64,000 bases of DNA from Mycolicibacterium malmesburyense (lineage in GTDB: Bacteria; Actinomycetota; Actinomycetes; Mycobacteriales; Mycobacteriaceae): assembly GCF_001050015.1 (NCBI RefSeq), contig NZ_CVTB01000110.1:1-64000 (forward strand), in the 5' to 3' direction. The notes beneath the pieces were generated by a model. That model was not told the origin of the DNA. It saw only the letters and a list, made by a program, of their open reading frames with translations, and made no database searches. The position numbers and the translations under genes are program-made. Positions 38,493 through 47,945 of this stretch are shown here, in pieces; position 1 is the stretch's first letter, and the number at the start of each line of letters is the position of its first letter.

Positions 38493-39461
38493 ATGAACTT
38501 CGAATTGGACGAACAGCAACGCGATTTCGCTGCAAGCATCGACGCCGCACTCGGCGCCACCGATCTGCCCGGCGCCGTCCGGGCGTGGGCGGCCGGGGAC
38601 ACCGCGCCGGGTCGCAAGGTGTGGACGCAGCTGGCCGAGCTCGGCGTGACGGCACTGCTGGTACCGGAGAAGTACGACGGCATCGAAGCACATCCGGTCG
38701 ACCTGGTGGTCGCGGCCGAACGGCTCGGCCGGTGGTGCGTTCCCGGTCCGGTCGCCGAATCCATCGCGGTCGCACCGGTTCTGTTGGCCAGCCACGAGGA
38801 CTGGGCCGAACGCAGCGGTGGCCTCGCGAACGGTGATCTGATCGCGACGGTCGCCCTGCCCCCACATGTACCGAGGGCCGTCGACGCGGACACCGCGGGG
38901 CTGATCCTGGTGGCCACCGACGGTGAGGTGCGGGACGGTGCCGAGGGCACGCAGTGCGAGTCGGTCGATCCGAGCCGAAAGCTGTTCGACGTCAACGCGA
39001 CAGGAGACGGGCGGCCCGCCGATGTGGCGCGCGCCTATGAGTTCGGTGTGCTGGCGACGGCGGCCCAGCTGGTGGGTGCCGGCCAGGCGATGCTGGACAT
39101 GTCGGTCGAATACGCCAAGCAGCGCAGCCAGTTCGGCAAGGTGATCGGGACCTACCAGGCGATCAAGCACAAGCTCGCCGACGTCCACATCGCGGTGGAG
39201 CTGGCGCGTCCGCTGGTGTACGGCGCAGCGTTGTCGCTCGCCGAAGGGTCCGCCGACACCGCGCGCGACGTCAGCGCCGCCAAGGCCGCGGCCAGCGACG
39301 CGGCACTGCTCGCGGCGCGCTCGGCGCTGCAGACGCACGGCGCGATCGGGTTCACGCAGGAACACGACCTGTCGTTGTGGCTGCTGCGTGCGCAGGCGCT
39401 GCGCTCGGCGTGGGGAGATCCGGCCGTGCATCGCCGGCGGGTACTGGAGGCCCTTTCATGA
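38493..39461 (+). CDS. fadE32: Acyl-CoA dehydrogenase FadE32
   Basis: 322 residues from ATG 38493, short for an ACAD. The N-terminal domain is divergent and lacks the usual YSEPEAGSD segment. The C-terminal motif is preserved: YAKQRSQFGKVIGTYQAIKHKLADVHIA (~205) and QTHGAIGFTQEHDL. That is typical of the subunit that pairs with another FadE in a heterotetramer. 4-bp overlap with fadE33. Confidence 0.91.
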   Translation: MNFELDEQQRDFAASIDAALGATDLPGAVRAWAAGDTAPGRKVWTQLAELGVTALLVPEKYDGIEAHPVDLVVAAERLGRWCVPGPVAESIAVAPVLLASHEDWAERSGGLANGDLIATVALPPHVPRAVDADTAGLILVATDGEVRDGAEGTQCESVDPSRKLFDVNATGDGRPADVARAYEFGVLATAAQLVGAGQAMLDMSVEYAKQRSQFGKVIGTYQAIKHKLADVHIAVELARPLVYGAALSLAEGSADTARDVSAAKAAASDAALLAARSALQTHGAIGFTQEHDLSLWLLRAQALRSAWGDPAVHRRRVLEALS

Positions 39462-40399
39462 GCGAAGAACGTCAACTGCTGCGCGAGACGGTCGCCGCGC
39501 TGGTGGAGAGGCACGCCTCACCCGCCGCGGTGCGCGAGGCGCTGGAATCCGAACGCGGATACGACGAGTCACTGTGGACGCTGCTGTGCGAGCAGGTCGG
39601 CGCCGCGGCGCTGATGGTGCCCGAGGAACTGGGCGGCGCGGGCGGTGAGCTCGCCGACGCGGCTGTCGTGCTCGAGGAGCTCGGCAAGGCGCTGGTTCCG
39701 ACCCCGTTGTGGGGTACGACCCTCGCCGAGTTGGCCTTGCTGGCAGCAGACGAACCCGATGCCGATGCTCTCGAGGGGCTCGTCGAGGGCGCGCGGTTGG
39801 GCGCGGTGGTGTTCGACGCCGACCAGGTGGTCAACGGTGACATCGCCGATGTGGTGGTCGGCGCCGACGGCGACCGGTTGACGCGGTGGACCGAGTTCAC
39901 CGCAACCCGCCTGGACGCGATGGACCCGACGCGCCGGCTGGCCCGCCTCGAAGCCGGCAACACCGCCGACATCGGCGCCGACCCGGGACTCGCCGACACC
40001 GCGGCGCTGTTGTTGGCCGCCGAGCAGATCGGCGCGGCGGCGCGCTGTCTCGATCTCACGGTGCAGTACACCAAGGATCGAGTGCAGTTCGGCAGGCCCA
40101 TCGGCAGTTTCCAGGCGCTCAAGCACCGGCTGGCCGACCTGTACGTCGCGGTGCAGTCCGCGCGTGCGGTCGTCGACGAGGCGATCGCCGCGCCCTCGCC
40201 GACCTCGGCCGCCCTGGCCCGGTTCACCGCGAGCGAGGCGTTCAGCAAGGTCGCCGCGGAGGCCGTGCAGATGCACGGCGGCATCGCGATCACCTGGGAG
40301 CACGACATCCAGCTGTACTTCAAGCGCGCGCACGGCAGTGCGCAGCTGCTCGGCCCTCCGCGCGACTATCTGCGCCGGCTCGAATCCGAAGTGTTCTAG
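39458..40399 (+). CDS. fadE33: Acyl-CoA dehydrogenase FadE33
   Basis: 313 residues from ATG 39458. As in FadE32, the N-terminal half is divergent, while YTKDRVQFGRPIGSFQALKHRLADLYVA (~205) and QMHGGIAITWEHD are intact. Likely heterotetramer partner in HIP-CoA degradation. Co-transcribed with fadE31 and fadE32. Confidence 0.91.
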   Translation: MSEERQLLRETVAALVERHASPAAVREALESERGYDESLWTLLCEQVGAAALMVPEELGGAGGELADAAVVLEELGKALVPTPLWGTTLAELALLAADEPDADALEGLVEGARLGAVVFDADQVVNGDIADVVVGADGDRLTRWTEFTATRLDAMDPTRRLARLEAGNTADIGADPGLADTAALLLAAEQIGAAARCLDLTVQYTKDRVQFGRPIGSFQALKHRLADLYVAVQSARAVVDEAIAAPSPTSAALARFTASEAFSKVAAEAVQMHGGIAITWEHDIQLYFKRAHGSAQLLGPPRDYLRRLESEVF

Positions 40400-40409
40400 C
40401 GTTGAACCC

Positions 40410-41564
40410 GTGAGCGCATCGCTGCGTGCCGGGATCCCGCCGTTCTACGTCATGGACGTGTGGTTGGCCGCCGCCGAGCGACAGCGGAGCCACGGCGATC
40501 TGGTCAACCTGTCCGCGGGCCAACCCAGCGCCGGCGCGCCTGCTGCCGTCCGCGCGGCGGCCAAGGAGGCCCTGGAGACCGACGTTCTGGGTTATACGGT
40601 CGCACTCGGCATCCCGGAGTTGCGTGCGGCGATCGCGAGTGCATACCTGAATCGGCATGGGCTGCAGGTGGCTCCGGACGACGTGGTGATCACCACCGGC
40701 TCGTCGGGCGGTTTCCTACTGGCGTTTCTCGCCTGCTTCGACGTCGGCGACCGCGTCGCGATCGCGAGCCCCGGATACCCCTGTTACCGCAACATCCTCT
40801 CCGCGCTGGGCTGTGACGTCGTCGAGATGCCGTGTGGGTCCGAGACGCGCTTCCAGCCGACGGTGCAGATGCTCGAGAACCTCGACCCACCCGTTGCGGG
40901 CGTCATCGTGGCCAGCCCCGCCAACCCGACCGGCACGGTGATCCCGCCGGACGAACTTGCCGCGATCGCATCGTGGTGCGCGTCGCGCGGTGTGCGGCTG
41001 ATCAGTGACGAGGTGTACCACGGGCTCGTCTACGAGGGCGCGCCCGATGTCAGCTGCGCATGGTCGACGTCGCGAGATTCGATCGTGGTGAACAGCTTCT
41101 CCAAGTACTTCGCGATGACCGGTTGGCGTCTCGGCTGGCTGCTGGTACCGCAGGAGCTGCGGCGCGCGGTCGACCGGCTGACCGGGAATTTCACGATCTG
41201 CCCGCCGACGCTGCCCCAGTACGCGGCGGTCGCCGCGTTCAGCCCGGAGTCGATCGCCGAGTCCGAGGCACTGCTGCACCACTACGCCGCCAATCGCCGG
41301 ATGCTGCTCGACGGGCTGCGCGGTCTCGGCATCGACCGGCTGGCGCCAACCGACGGGGCGTTCTACGTGTACGCCGACGTATCGCACCTGACCTCGGATT
41401 CGCTGTCGTTCTGTTCGAAGCTACTGGCCGACACCGGAGTTGCGATCGCGCCGGGCATCGACTTCGACCCGAGCCGCGGCGGATCCTTCGTCCGGCTGTC
41501 GTTCGCAGGGCCGTCCTCGGACATCGAAAAGGCGCTGCGCCGCATCGGTGCGTGGCTGGGCTGA
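40410..41564 (+). CDS. aspB: PLP-dependent aminotransferase (AspB, Rv3565-like)
   Basis: 384 residues from GTG 40410. Fold type I class I/II aminotransferase: SPANPTGTVIP (~170), DEVYHGLVYEG with the PLP-binding Asp/Tyr (~200), and the Schiff-base Lys in NSFSKYFAMTGWRLGW (~232). It follows fadE33 by 10 bp, as Rv3565 does in M. tuberculosis. Substrate unknown; the aspB name comes from that ortholog, not from evidence for aspartate. Confidence 0.82.
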   Translation: MSASLRAGIPPFYVMDVWLAAAERQRSHGDLVNLSAGQPSAGAPAAVRAAAKEALETDVLGYTVALGIPELRAAIASAYLNRHGLQVAPDDVVITTGSSGGFLLAFLACFDVGDRVAIASPGYPCYRNILSALGCDVVEMPCGSETRFQPTVQMLENLDPPVAGVIVASPANPTGTVIPPDELAAIASWCASRGVRLISDEVYHGLVYEGAPDVSCAWSTSRDSIVVNSFSKYFAMTGWRLGWLLVPQELRRAVDRLTGNFTICPPTLPQYAAVAAFSPESIAESEALLHHYAANRRMLLDGLRGLGIDRLAPTDGAFYVYADVSHLTSDSLSFCSKLLADTGVAIAPGIDFDPSRGGSFVRLSFAGPSSDIEKALRRIGAWLG

Positions 41565-41632
41565 CGACCCGCGAATTCGGCCTTGACCAGCGCTGCGCCG
41601 ACTTGTCGGTGGCCCGGTGTAGCGTCACCGGC

Positions 41633-42913
41633 ATGTTCGAAAGCTTGTTCGACATCGATCCCGCCGCCTCCGAGGCGGACCTGCGGGACGCTGTCGAGCG
41701 ATTCGAACGGCTGAAGTCCTCCGCCGCCGCGGCGCAGGCCCGCGCGACCGCGTTGTGGAAGAAGAAGCGCCGCGCTGCAGAAGATGCCGCGGGTGTGCCG
41801 GCGAGCCACCGAGGCCGCGGCCTGGCGTCGGAGGTCGCACTGGCACGGCGTGACGCGCCGGCGCAGGGTGGCCGTCATCTGGGCTTCGCCACGGCTCTCG
41901 TTGACGAGATGCCCTATACGCTAGCGGCTTTGGAGTCGGGATCGCTCTCGGAGTGGCGCGCCACCCTGATCGTGCGCGAGTCGGCTTGCCTGAGCGTCGA
42001 GCATCGCCGCCGGTTGGACGCCGAGCTGTGCCGGGACACGGTGCGTCTCGAGGGATGGGGTGACAAGCGGATCGCGGCTGAAGCCAAGAAGATCGCCTGC
42101 TCGCTCGATGTCGGTGCGGTCGTGGACCGCAGCGCCAAGGCCGCCGCCGACCGGTGCGTCACCATTCGTCCGGCGCCCGACACGATGACGTGGGTCACCG
42201 CTCTGCTGCCCGTCGCCCAGGGAGTAAGCGTTTATGCGGCGTTGAAGCGCGCCGCGGACACCACGTTCGATGACCGGTCCCGCGGTCAGGTGATGGCCGA
42301 TGCCTTGGTAGAACGGGTCACCGGGCGTCCGGCCGATCAGCCCGTGTCGGTCACGCTCAACCTCGTGATGGCCGACACCACGCTGACCGGTGACGACGAT
42401 TCACCCGCGTGGCTCGACGGTTACGGGCCGCTACCGAGTTCGATCGCGAGAGCGCTGACGGGCGATGCGGCCACCGACGCCGCCGCGAAAACGATGCTGC
42501 GCCGTCTGTATCGGCATCCGCGCAGCGGTCAGCTCGTCGCGATGGAGTCTCAAGCCCGCATCTTCCCAAAGGGATTGGCGGCATTCATCGGGATCCGTGA
42601 TCAGGCGTGCCGCACTCCTTTCTGCAACGCGCCGATACGTCACCGCGACCACGCGGTGCCGCGGCACCGAGCCGGACCGACGAGCGCGATGAACGGGTTG
42701 GGTGAATGCGAAGCCTGCAACTACGCCAAGGAGGCGCCCGGTTGGGCCGTGGCCACCAGTGAGCACGACGGCGTGCACAGCGCCGAGTTCACGACGCCCA
42801 CCGGTGCGACCTACCGATCCACCGCGCCGCCGCTGCCCGGTCCGCCGATACGAACCGTCAGCACGGTCGAAGGTCGACTCAGCGTCGACCTGATCACGTT
42901 CGACGCTGCGTGA
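41633..42913 (+). CDS. 13E12-repeat-family HNH endonuclease-like protein (DUF222)
   Basis: 426 residues from ATG 41633. Long helical DUF222 region (~1-300), then a C-terminal HNH domain: RDQACRTPFCNAPIRHRDHAVP (~325), NGLGECEACNYAKEAPGW, with the cysteines and histidines of an intact HNH site. These proteins are multicopy in mycobacteria and resemble mobile or intein/13E12-derived elements; function unknown. Starts 68 bp after the aminotransferase. The last 20 bp overlap the convergent acetoacetyl-CoA synthetase gene. Confidence 0.82.
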   Translation: MFESLFDIDPAASEADLRDAVERFERLKSSAAAAQARATALWKKKRRAAEDAAGVPASHRGRGLASEVALARRDAPAQGGRHLGFATALVDEMPYTLAALESGSLSEWRATLIVRESACLSVEHRRRLDAELCRDTVRLEGWGDKRIAAEAKKIACSLDVGAVVDRSAKAAADRCVTIRPAPDTMTWVTALLPVAQGVSVYAALKRAADTTFDDRSRGQVMADALVERVTGRPADQPVSVTLNLVMADTTLTGDDDSPAWLDGYGPLPSSIARALTGDAATDAAAKTMLRRLYRHPRSGQLVAMESQARIFPKGLAAFIGIRDQACRTPFCNAPIRHRDHAVPRHRAGPTSAMNGLGECEACNYAKEAPGWAVATSEHDGVHSAEFTTPTGATYRSTAPPLPGPPIRTVSTVEGRLSVDLITFDAA

Positions 42914-44792
42914 CGTACCAGTCCAGCAGGTCCGGGTCGTCGACGGCGCTGCGCTCGACCACCTTCCCGGCGTCGGCTCCCTGGAACAGCTTCTTGAGCG
43001 GTACCTCGAGCTTCTTACCCGTGCGGGTGTGCGGAACTCCCGGCGCGGCGATGATTTCGTCGGGCACGTGCCGGGGCGACACTTCCTCGCGAATGGTGCT
43101 CTTGATGCGGTCGCGCAGCTCGTCGGTCAATTCGGCTTCGCCGGCGAGGACGACGAACAGCGGCATCCAGTATCCGCCGTCGGGCTGGTCGACCCCGATG
43201 ATCAGGGCCTCGGCCACCTCGGACAGCCGTTCGACCGCCTGGTAAATGTCGGCGCTGCCCATCCGGATGCCGTGCCTGTTCAAGGTCGAGTCCGACCGGC
43301 CGTGCACGATGACGCTGCCGTGGTCGGTGACCGTGATCCAGTCGCCGTGCCGCCAGACGCCGGGGAACATCTCGAAATAGGCTGCGCGATAACGTGACCC
43401 GTCGGGATCGTTCCAGAACCCGACCGGCATCGACGGCATCGGCTTGGTCACCACCAGTTCGCCGACCTCGTTGCGCACCGGCCTGCCCGATTCGTCCCAC
43501 GAGTCCAGCGCGCATCCGAGGAAGGGCGCCGACAGCTCACCGGGCCACACCGGGACCGTGCGCACCCCGCCGATGAAGGCCGACACCACGTCGGTGCCGC
43601 CGCTGATCGACGACACCTGGACGTGCTCGCCGACGTTGTCGCGCAACCACAGTGACGACGACGGGGGCAGCGACGAGCCGGTGATCCCGACCGTGCGCAG
43701 CGCCGACAGGTCGTGCTCCTTGCGCGGTACCGCCCCCGCCTTCGCGCAGCCGAGCACATAGCCCGGGCTCGTCCCCAGCACCGTCGCCTTCACCCGCGCC
43801 GCGATGTCCCAGAGCGCATCCGGACGCGGTGCGTTCGGGCTGCCGTCGTAGCAGACGATCGTCGAGCCGACCAGCAACCCGGCCACCTGGAAGTTCCACA
43901 TCATCCAGCTGGGGCTGGTGTACCAGAAGAAGGTGTCATCCGGGCCGATATCCGACTGCAGGGCAACGGCTTTGAGATGTTCGAGCAGAACGCCGCCGTG
44001 CCCGTGCATGATGCCCTTGGGCAACCCCGTGGTGCCCGACGAGAACAGAATCCACAAGGGGTGGGCGAAGTCGACCGGCGTCGTGGTCAGCTTCGCGCCA
44101 CTCGAGGCACCGATGTCCGGCGCCATCACCGTCGCCCGCAGCGTCGGTAACCCCTTCTGCAACCCGGTGATCTCCGCGCTCTTGTCATGGAACTTGCCGC
44201 CGTAGGTGTAGCCGTCGGTGGTCACCAGCACGGCCGGTTCGAGTTGTCCGAGACGGTCCAGCGCGGCCTTGGCCGAATAGTCCTGACCGCAGGCGCTCCA
44301 AACGGCGCCGATGCTCGCGGTCGCCAGGAACGCGATGACCGCTTCGGGAATGTTGGGCAGGTAGCCCACGACCCGGTCACCGGCGCTCACCCCGAGGTCA
44401 CGCAGCGTCTGCGCGAATGCGGCGGCGCGCCCGAGCAGCTCGTTCCAGGACACCTCGACGGGATCCCCGCCCTCGGGCAGGTAGAGGATCGCGGGTCGGT
44501 CCGCCCGGGCGTTGCGGATCACCTGGTCGACATAATTGAGCTCGACGCCCGGAAACCACTGCGCGCCCGGCATTTCCGCCGATGCGAGCGCCTTCTCCGG
44601 ACGATCGCCGAGGTCGAAGTAGTCCCACAGCGCGCCCCAGAACTCATCCAGCTCGTCGATCGACCACTGCCACAGCGACTGGTAGTCGGGGTGCTTCTGA
44701 CCGGTGCGCCGCTGCACGAACTGTGCGAAGTCGGTGACCCGCGCTGCGGCGACATCGGCCTGGGTGGGTGTCCACTGCGGAGTCGCGGTCAT
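42894..44792 (-). CDS. Acetoacetyl-CoA synthetase (acetoacetate-CoA ligase)
   Basis: 632 residues from ATG 44792, whose ATGA overlaps the upstream dehydrogenase stop. ANL-family enzyme with the long N-terminal domain of acetyl/acetoacetyl-CoA synthetases (HPDYQSLWQWSIDELDEFW). FSSGTTGLPKGIMHG (~255), SGGTDVVSAF (~385), GWITVTDHGSVIVHGRSDSTLNRHG and the C-terminal TRTGKKLEVPLKKL with the catalytic Lys. The SGGTD..SAF pattern is typical of acetoacetyl-CoA synthetase. Activates ketone-body acetoacetate. Part of a three-gene operon with the dehydrogenase and transporter. Confidence 0.88.
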   Translation of the reverse strand: MTATPQWTPTQADVAAARVTDFAQFVQRRTGQKHPDYQSLWQWSIDELDEFWGALWDYFDLGDRPEKALASAEMPGAQWFPGVELNYVDQVIRNARADRPAILYLPEGGDPVEVSWNELLGRAAAFAQTLRDLGVSAGDRVVGYLPNIPEAVIAFLATASIGAVWSACGQDYSAKAALDRLGQLEPAVLVTTDGYTYGGKFHDKSAEITGLQKGLPTLRATVMAPDIGASSGAKLTTTPVDFAHPLWILFSSGTTGLPKGIMHGHGGVLLEHLKAVALQSDIGPDDTFFWYTSPSWMMWNFQVAGLLVGSTIVCYDGSPNAPRPDALWDIAARVKATVLGTSPGYVLGCAKAGAVPRKEHDLSALRTVGITGSSLPPSSSLWLRDNVGEHVQVSSISGGTDVVSAFIGGVRTVPVWPGELSAPFLGCALDSWDESGRPVRNEVGELVVTKPMPSMPVGFWNDPDGSRYRAAYFEMFPGVWRHGDWITVTDHGSVIVHGRSDSTLNRHGIRMGSADIYQAVERLSEVAEALIIGVDQPDGGYWMPLFVVLAGEAELTDELRDRIKSTIREEVSPRHVPDEIIAAPGVPHTRTGKKLEVPLKKLFQGADAGKVVERSAVDDPDLLDWYVTQRRT

Positions 44793-45535
44793 CGTGCGCT
44801 CCATCCCCCGTCCATCGTGTACGACGCACCGGTCACCATCGCCGCGGCCGGCGAGGCCAGCCAGGTGACCAGTGAGGCCACTTCTTCGGGTTCGACGAGT
44901 CGTTTGATCGCGCTCTCCTTCAACAAGATATCGGCGATCACCTTATCTTCGCCGATGCCGTGGGTGCGGGCTTGGTCGGCGATCTGCTTGGTCACCAGCG
45001 GGGTACGCACATAGCCGGGGTCGACGCAGTTGCTGGTGACGCCGTTCGGACCGCCTTCCAGTGCGGTGACCTTCGACAAGCCCTCCAGGCCGTGCTTGGC
45101 GGTGACGTAGCCGCTCTTGTACTCCGAGGCGCGCAGGCCGTGCACCGAGGAGATGTTTATGACGCGCCCGAACTTCTGCTTGTACATGTGCGGTAACGCC
45201 GCGCGGATCAACAGGAACGGGGCCTCGAGCATCAGCGCGAGGATGAACCGGAAGCGCTCGGGCGGGAAGTCCTGGATCGGGCTGACGTGCTGCACCCCGG
45301 CGTTGTTGACCAGGATGTCGGTTTCCAGGCGGAGGTCCTCGAGGGCCGACACCTCGGAAAGATCGACCGTCCACGGCTTTCCGCCGATCTCATCGGCGAC
45401 CTTGCCGGCGCCCGCCTCGTCGAGATCCGCGACGGTGACCGTCGCACCACGTTCGGCCAGGGCACGGGCGCATGCCGCGCCGATCCCACCCGCACCGCCG
45501 GTGACCAGCGCGGTGCGTCCGTCGAGGTCGCTCAT
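44789..45535 (-). CDS. 3-hydroxybutyrate dehydrogenase-type SDR
   Basis: 248 residues from ATG 45535. SDR motifs TGGAGGIGAACA (12-23), NNAGVQHVSPIQDFPPERF (~80), and SSVHGLRASEYKSGYVTAKHG with the Ser-Tyr-Lys. The NNAGVQHV.PI.DFP and HGL.AS..K..Y..AKHG patterns are those of bacterial D-3-hydroxybutyrate dehydrogenases. Oxidises 3-hydroxybutyrate to acetoacetate, feeding the next enzyme. Overlaps by 4 bp on both sides. Confidence 0.88.
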   Translation of the reverse strand: MSDLDGRTALVTGGAGGIGAACARALAERGATVTVADLDEAGAGKVADEIGGKPWTVDLSEVSALEDLRLETDILVNNAGVQHVSPIQDFPPERFRFILALMLEAPFLLIRAALPHMYKQKFGRVINISSVHGLRASEYKSGYVTAKHGLEGLSKVTALEGGPNGVTSNCVDPGYVRTPLVTKQIADQARTHGIGEDKVIADILLKESAIKRLVEPEEVASLVTWLASPAAAMVTGASYTMDGGWSAR

Positions 45536-46896
45536 ATGACCCCGGCCTTGGCGAGTTGCTCCCGGTCGGCCGCGTCGAGCGTCGCGAGATCGAGGCCGTT
45601 GGTCTCGCGGTTGAACAGCGCGGCCACAAGGGTGATCAGCGATGCCCCAGCGAGGTAAAGGGCGATCGGCACCGCCGAGTCGAACTTGTCGAGCAGCCAG
45701 GTGGCGATGGCCGGCGCCAGCGAGCCCGCGACGATCGATGTCACCTGATAGCCAAGGGAGACACCGGAATACCGCATGCGGGTCGGGAACATCTCCGCCA
45801 TGATCGCCGGTTGCGGCGAGTACATCAGCGCGTGAATGATAAGGCCCAGAATGATCGCGGCCATGATCAGCAGATACGAGCCGCTGTTCATCATCGGGAA
45901 CGCGAAGAAGCCCCACGTCCCCGCGGCGATCGCACCGACGATGTACACCGGCCGCCTGCCGAACCGATCGGACAGCCGGCCCACTTGCGGGATCACGATG
46001 AAGTGCACGGCGTGTGCGACCAGAAGCCACCACAGGATGTCGCTGGTGTCGGCGCCGACATGCGTCTTGAGGTAGACGATCGAGAAGGTGACCACCAGGT
46101 AGTACATGATGTTCTCGGCGAACCGCAGGCCCATCGCGGTGAAAACGCCACGGGGGTAACGCTTCAGCACCTCGACCACGCCGTACGAGACGGCCTTGAC
46201 ACGCTCGACCTCCTCCTGCGCGGCCACGAAGATCGGAGCATCGGAGACTTTCGTCCGGATGTAGTAGCCGATCAGCACCACCACCGCGGACAGCCAGAAC
46301 GCGACCCGCCATCCCCAGGACAGGAACGCCGCCTCCGGCAGCAGGCCGGTCAGCACCAGCAGCACGACGGTGGCGAGCATGTTGCCCACCGGCACGGCCG
46401 CCTGCGGCCAACTGGCCCAGAAGCCGCGCTTGTCGTTGGGACTGTGCTCGGCGACGAGCAGGATCGCTCCGCCCCATTCACCCCCGACGGCGAAGCCCTG
46501 CATGAATCGCAGAACCACCAGCAGGATCGGCGCCCACACGCCGATCTGCGCGTAGGTCGGCAGGCAGCCCATTAGGAAGGTGACGGCGCCGACGAGCAGG
46601 ATCGCGAACTGCAGCAGCTTCTTGCGCCCGTACTTGTCGCCGAAGTGACCGAAGACGATGCCACCGAGCGGGCGTGCCACGAACCCGACGGCGTAGGTCA
46701 GCAGCGCGGCGATCAGGCCGCTGGCCTCACTGGTGCCTTCGGCGAAGAACACCTTGTTGAACACCAGCGTGGCGGCGGTGGCATAGAGGAAGAACTCGTA
46801 CCACTCGACGACGGTGCCTGCCATCGAGGCGACCACGACGCGTTTGAGGCCGGCGGGAACCGATGCGCCGGCATTGTCGGCATCTGTGACGCCCAT
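45532..46896 (-). CDS. MHS-type MFS transporter, probably for hydroxybutyrate/acetoacetate or a related acid
   Basis: 454 residues from ATG 46896 with a GAAGGAG ribosome site. About twelve membrane segments. MFS loop 2-3 motif GHFGDKYGRKKLL (~95) and RFMQGFAVGGEWGGA (~140), the metabolite:H+ symporter (MHS/KgtP-ProP) signature. First gene of the operon with the dehydrogenase and synthetase, so it likely imports their substrate. Divergent from the LysR gene. Confidence 0.85.
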   Translation of the reverse strand: MGVTDADNAGASVPAGLKRVVVASMAGTVVEWYEFFLYATAATLVFNKVFFAEGTSEASGLIAALLTYAVGFVARPLGGIVFGHFGDKYGRKKLLQFAILLVGAVTFLMGCLPTYAQIGVWAPILLVVLRFMQGFAVGGEWGGAILLVAEHSPNDKRGFWASWPQAAVPVGNMLATVVLLVLTGLLPEAAFLSWGWRVAFWLSAVVVLIGYYIRTKVSDAPIFVAAQEEVERVKAVSYGVVEVLKRYPRGVFTAMGLRFAENIMYYLVVTFSIVYLKTHVGADTSDILWWLLVAHAVHFIVIPQVGRLSDRFGRRPVYIVGAIAAGTWGFFAFPMMNSGSYLLIMAAIILGLIIHALMYSPQPAIMAEMFPTRMRYSGVSLGYQVTSIVAGSLAPAIATWLLDKFDSAVPIALYLAGASLITLVAALFNRETNGLDLATLDAADREQLAKAGVI

Positions 46897-46948
46897 CGCA
46901 CACTCCTTCGGGTTGTGACGGCAGACCAAGTCGCCTGTGAGTATTCAC

Positions 46949-46994
46949 GCAGATACCCCACCGAGCAATGGCGAAAGGTGCAGGAGGTATCTGC
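46949..46994. promoter_or_regulatory. Inverted-repeat operator candidates between MFS and LysR genes
   Basis: GCAGATACC (46949-46957) and GGTATCTGC (46986-46994) form a perfect 9-bp inverted repeat. CTGCA-AAAA-TGCAG (46991-47004) overlaps the right arm. This is the expected place for LysR-type regulator binding controlling the divergent transport operon. Confidence 0.5.
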
Positions 46995-47006
46995 AAAAAT
47001 GCAGGT

Positions 47007-47936
47007 GTGCTGCCCCCCGTACCCCAGCCGTCCGGTCGGCGACGACCGAGCGCCGACGACCTCCTCGTGCTGCTGGCCGTCGGCCGGTCCGGCCGGTACA
47101 ACACCGCCGCGGAGGAGTTGGGCCTCAACCACACCACCATCTCCCGGCGGATCGCCGCACTCGAGGAATCGGTGGGTGGGCGGGTGCTGGCCCGTGGCGC
47201 AGGCGGATGGGAGCTCACCGATCTCGGCCGCGACGCGTTGGCCGCCGCGGAGGTCATCGAGTCCGCCGTGCGCTCACTGGCTGTCGACGCCGAAGGCGAC
47301 CGGGCGCTCGAGGGCGTGGTCCGGATCTCGGCCACCGACGGCTTCTCCGCCTACATCGCGGCGCCCGCCGCCGCGCGCGTCCAACGAAACCATCCGAAGG
47401 TGGCCGTTGAAATCGTCGCCGCCACCCGCCGCGCCACGCAGCAGCGGTCCGGGCTGGACGTCGAGGTCGTCGTCGGCGAACCCAAGGTGCACCGGGCCAG
47501 GGCGATCAGGCTCGGCGACTACTGCCTCGGCCTCTACGGCTCGCGGGACTACCTCGCCGAGCACGGCACACCGGCGGCGATCGCCGACCTGGACCGCTAT
47601 CCGCTGGTGTACTTCATCGATTCGATGTTGCAGGTCGACGACCTCGATGCGGCGACGGGCTTCGCGCCCGCCATGCGCGAATCCGTCACGTCGACAAACG
47701 TTTTCGTCCACGTCGAGGCGACCCGTGCGGCGGCCGGCCTCGGACTGCTGCCCTGCTTCATGGCCGACCGCCACGACGACCTCGTGCGAGTCCTGGGTAC
47801 CGAGGTGTCGGTGCGGCTGACGTACTGGTTGGTCACCCGCGGCGAGACACTGCGGCGCCCGGAGGTGGCGGCCGTCGTCGAGGCGATCCGCGATCGGGTG
47901 CGCGAGCAACACGACGTGTTGCTGGGCAAGCGATAG
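47007..47936 (+). CDS. LysR-family transcriptional regulator
   Basis: 309 residues from GTG 47007; an in-frame ATG at 46968 would add 13 residues and lies inside the inverted repeat, so the start is uncertain. N-terminal winged HTH with YNTAAEELGLNHTTISRRIAALEES (~32-56) and a periplasmic-binding-like effector domain. Probably controls the divergent MFS-dehydrogenase-synthetase operon, a common LysR arrangement. Effector unknown. Confidence 0.85.
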   Translation: MLPPVPQPSGRRRPSADDLLVLLAVGRSGRYNTAAEELGLNHTTISRRIAALEESVGGRVLARGAGGWELTDLGRDALAAAEVIESAVRSLAVDAEGDRALEGVVRISATDGFSAYIAAPAAARVQRNHPKVAVEIVAATRRATQQRSGLDVEVVVGEPKVHRARAIRLGDYCLGLYGSRDYLAEHGTPAAIADLDRYPLVYFIDSMLQVDDLDAATGFAPAMRESVTSTNVFVHVEATRAAAGLGLLPCFMADRHDDLVRVLGTEVSVRLTYWLVTRGETLRRPEVAAVVEAIRDRVREQHDVLLGKR

Positions 47937-47945
47937 CGTCGTCAC

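Noticed and set aside
41633..42913. 13E12/HNH gene as evidence of an insertion sequence
   Set aside because: No terminal inverted repeats, target duplication or transposase found around it; treated as a stand-alone repeat-family gene.
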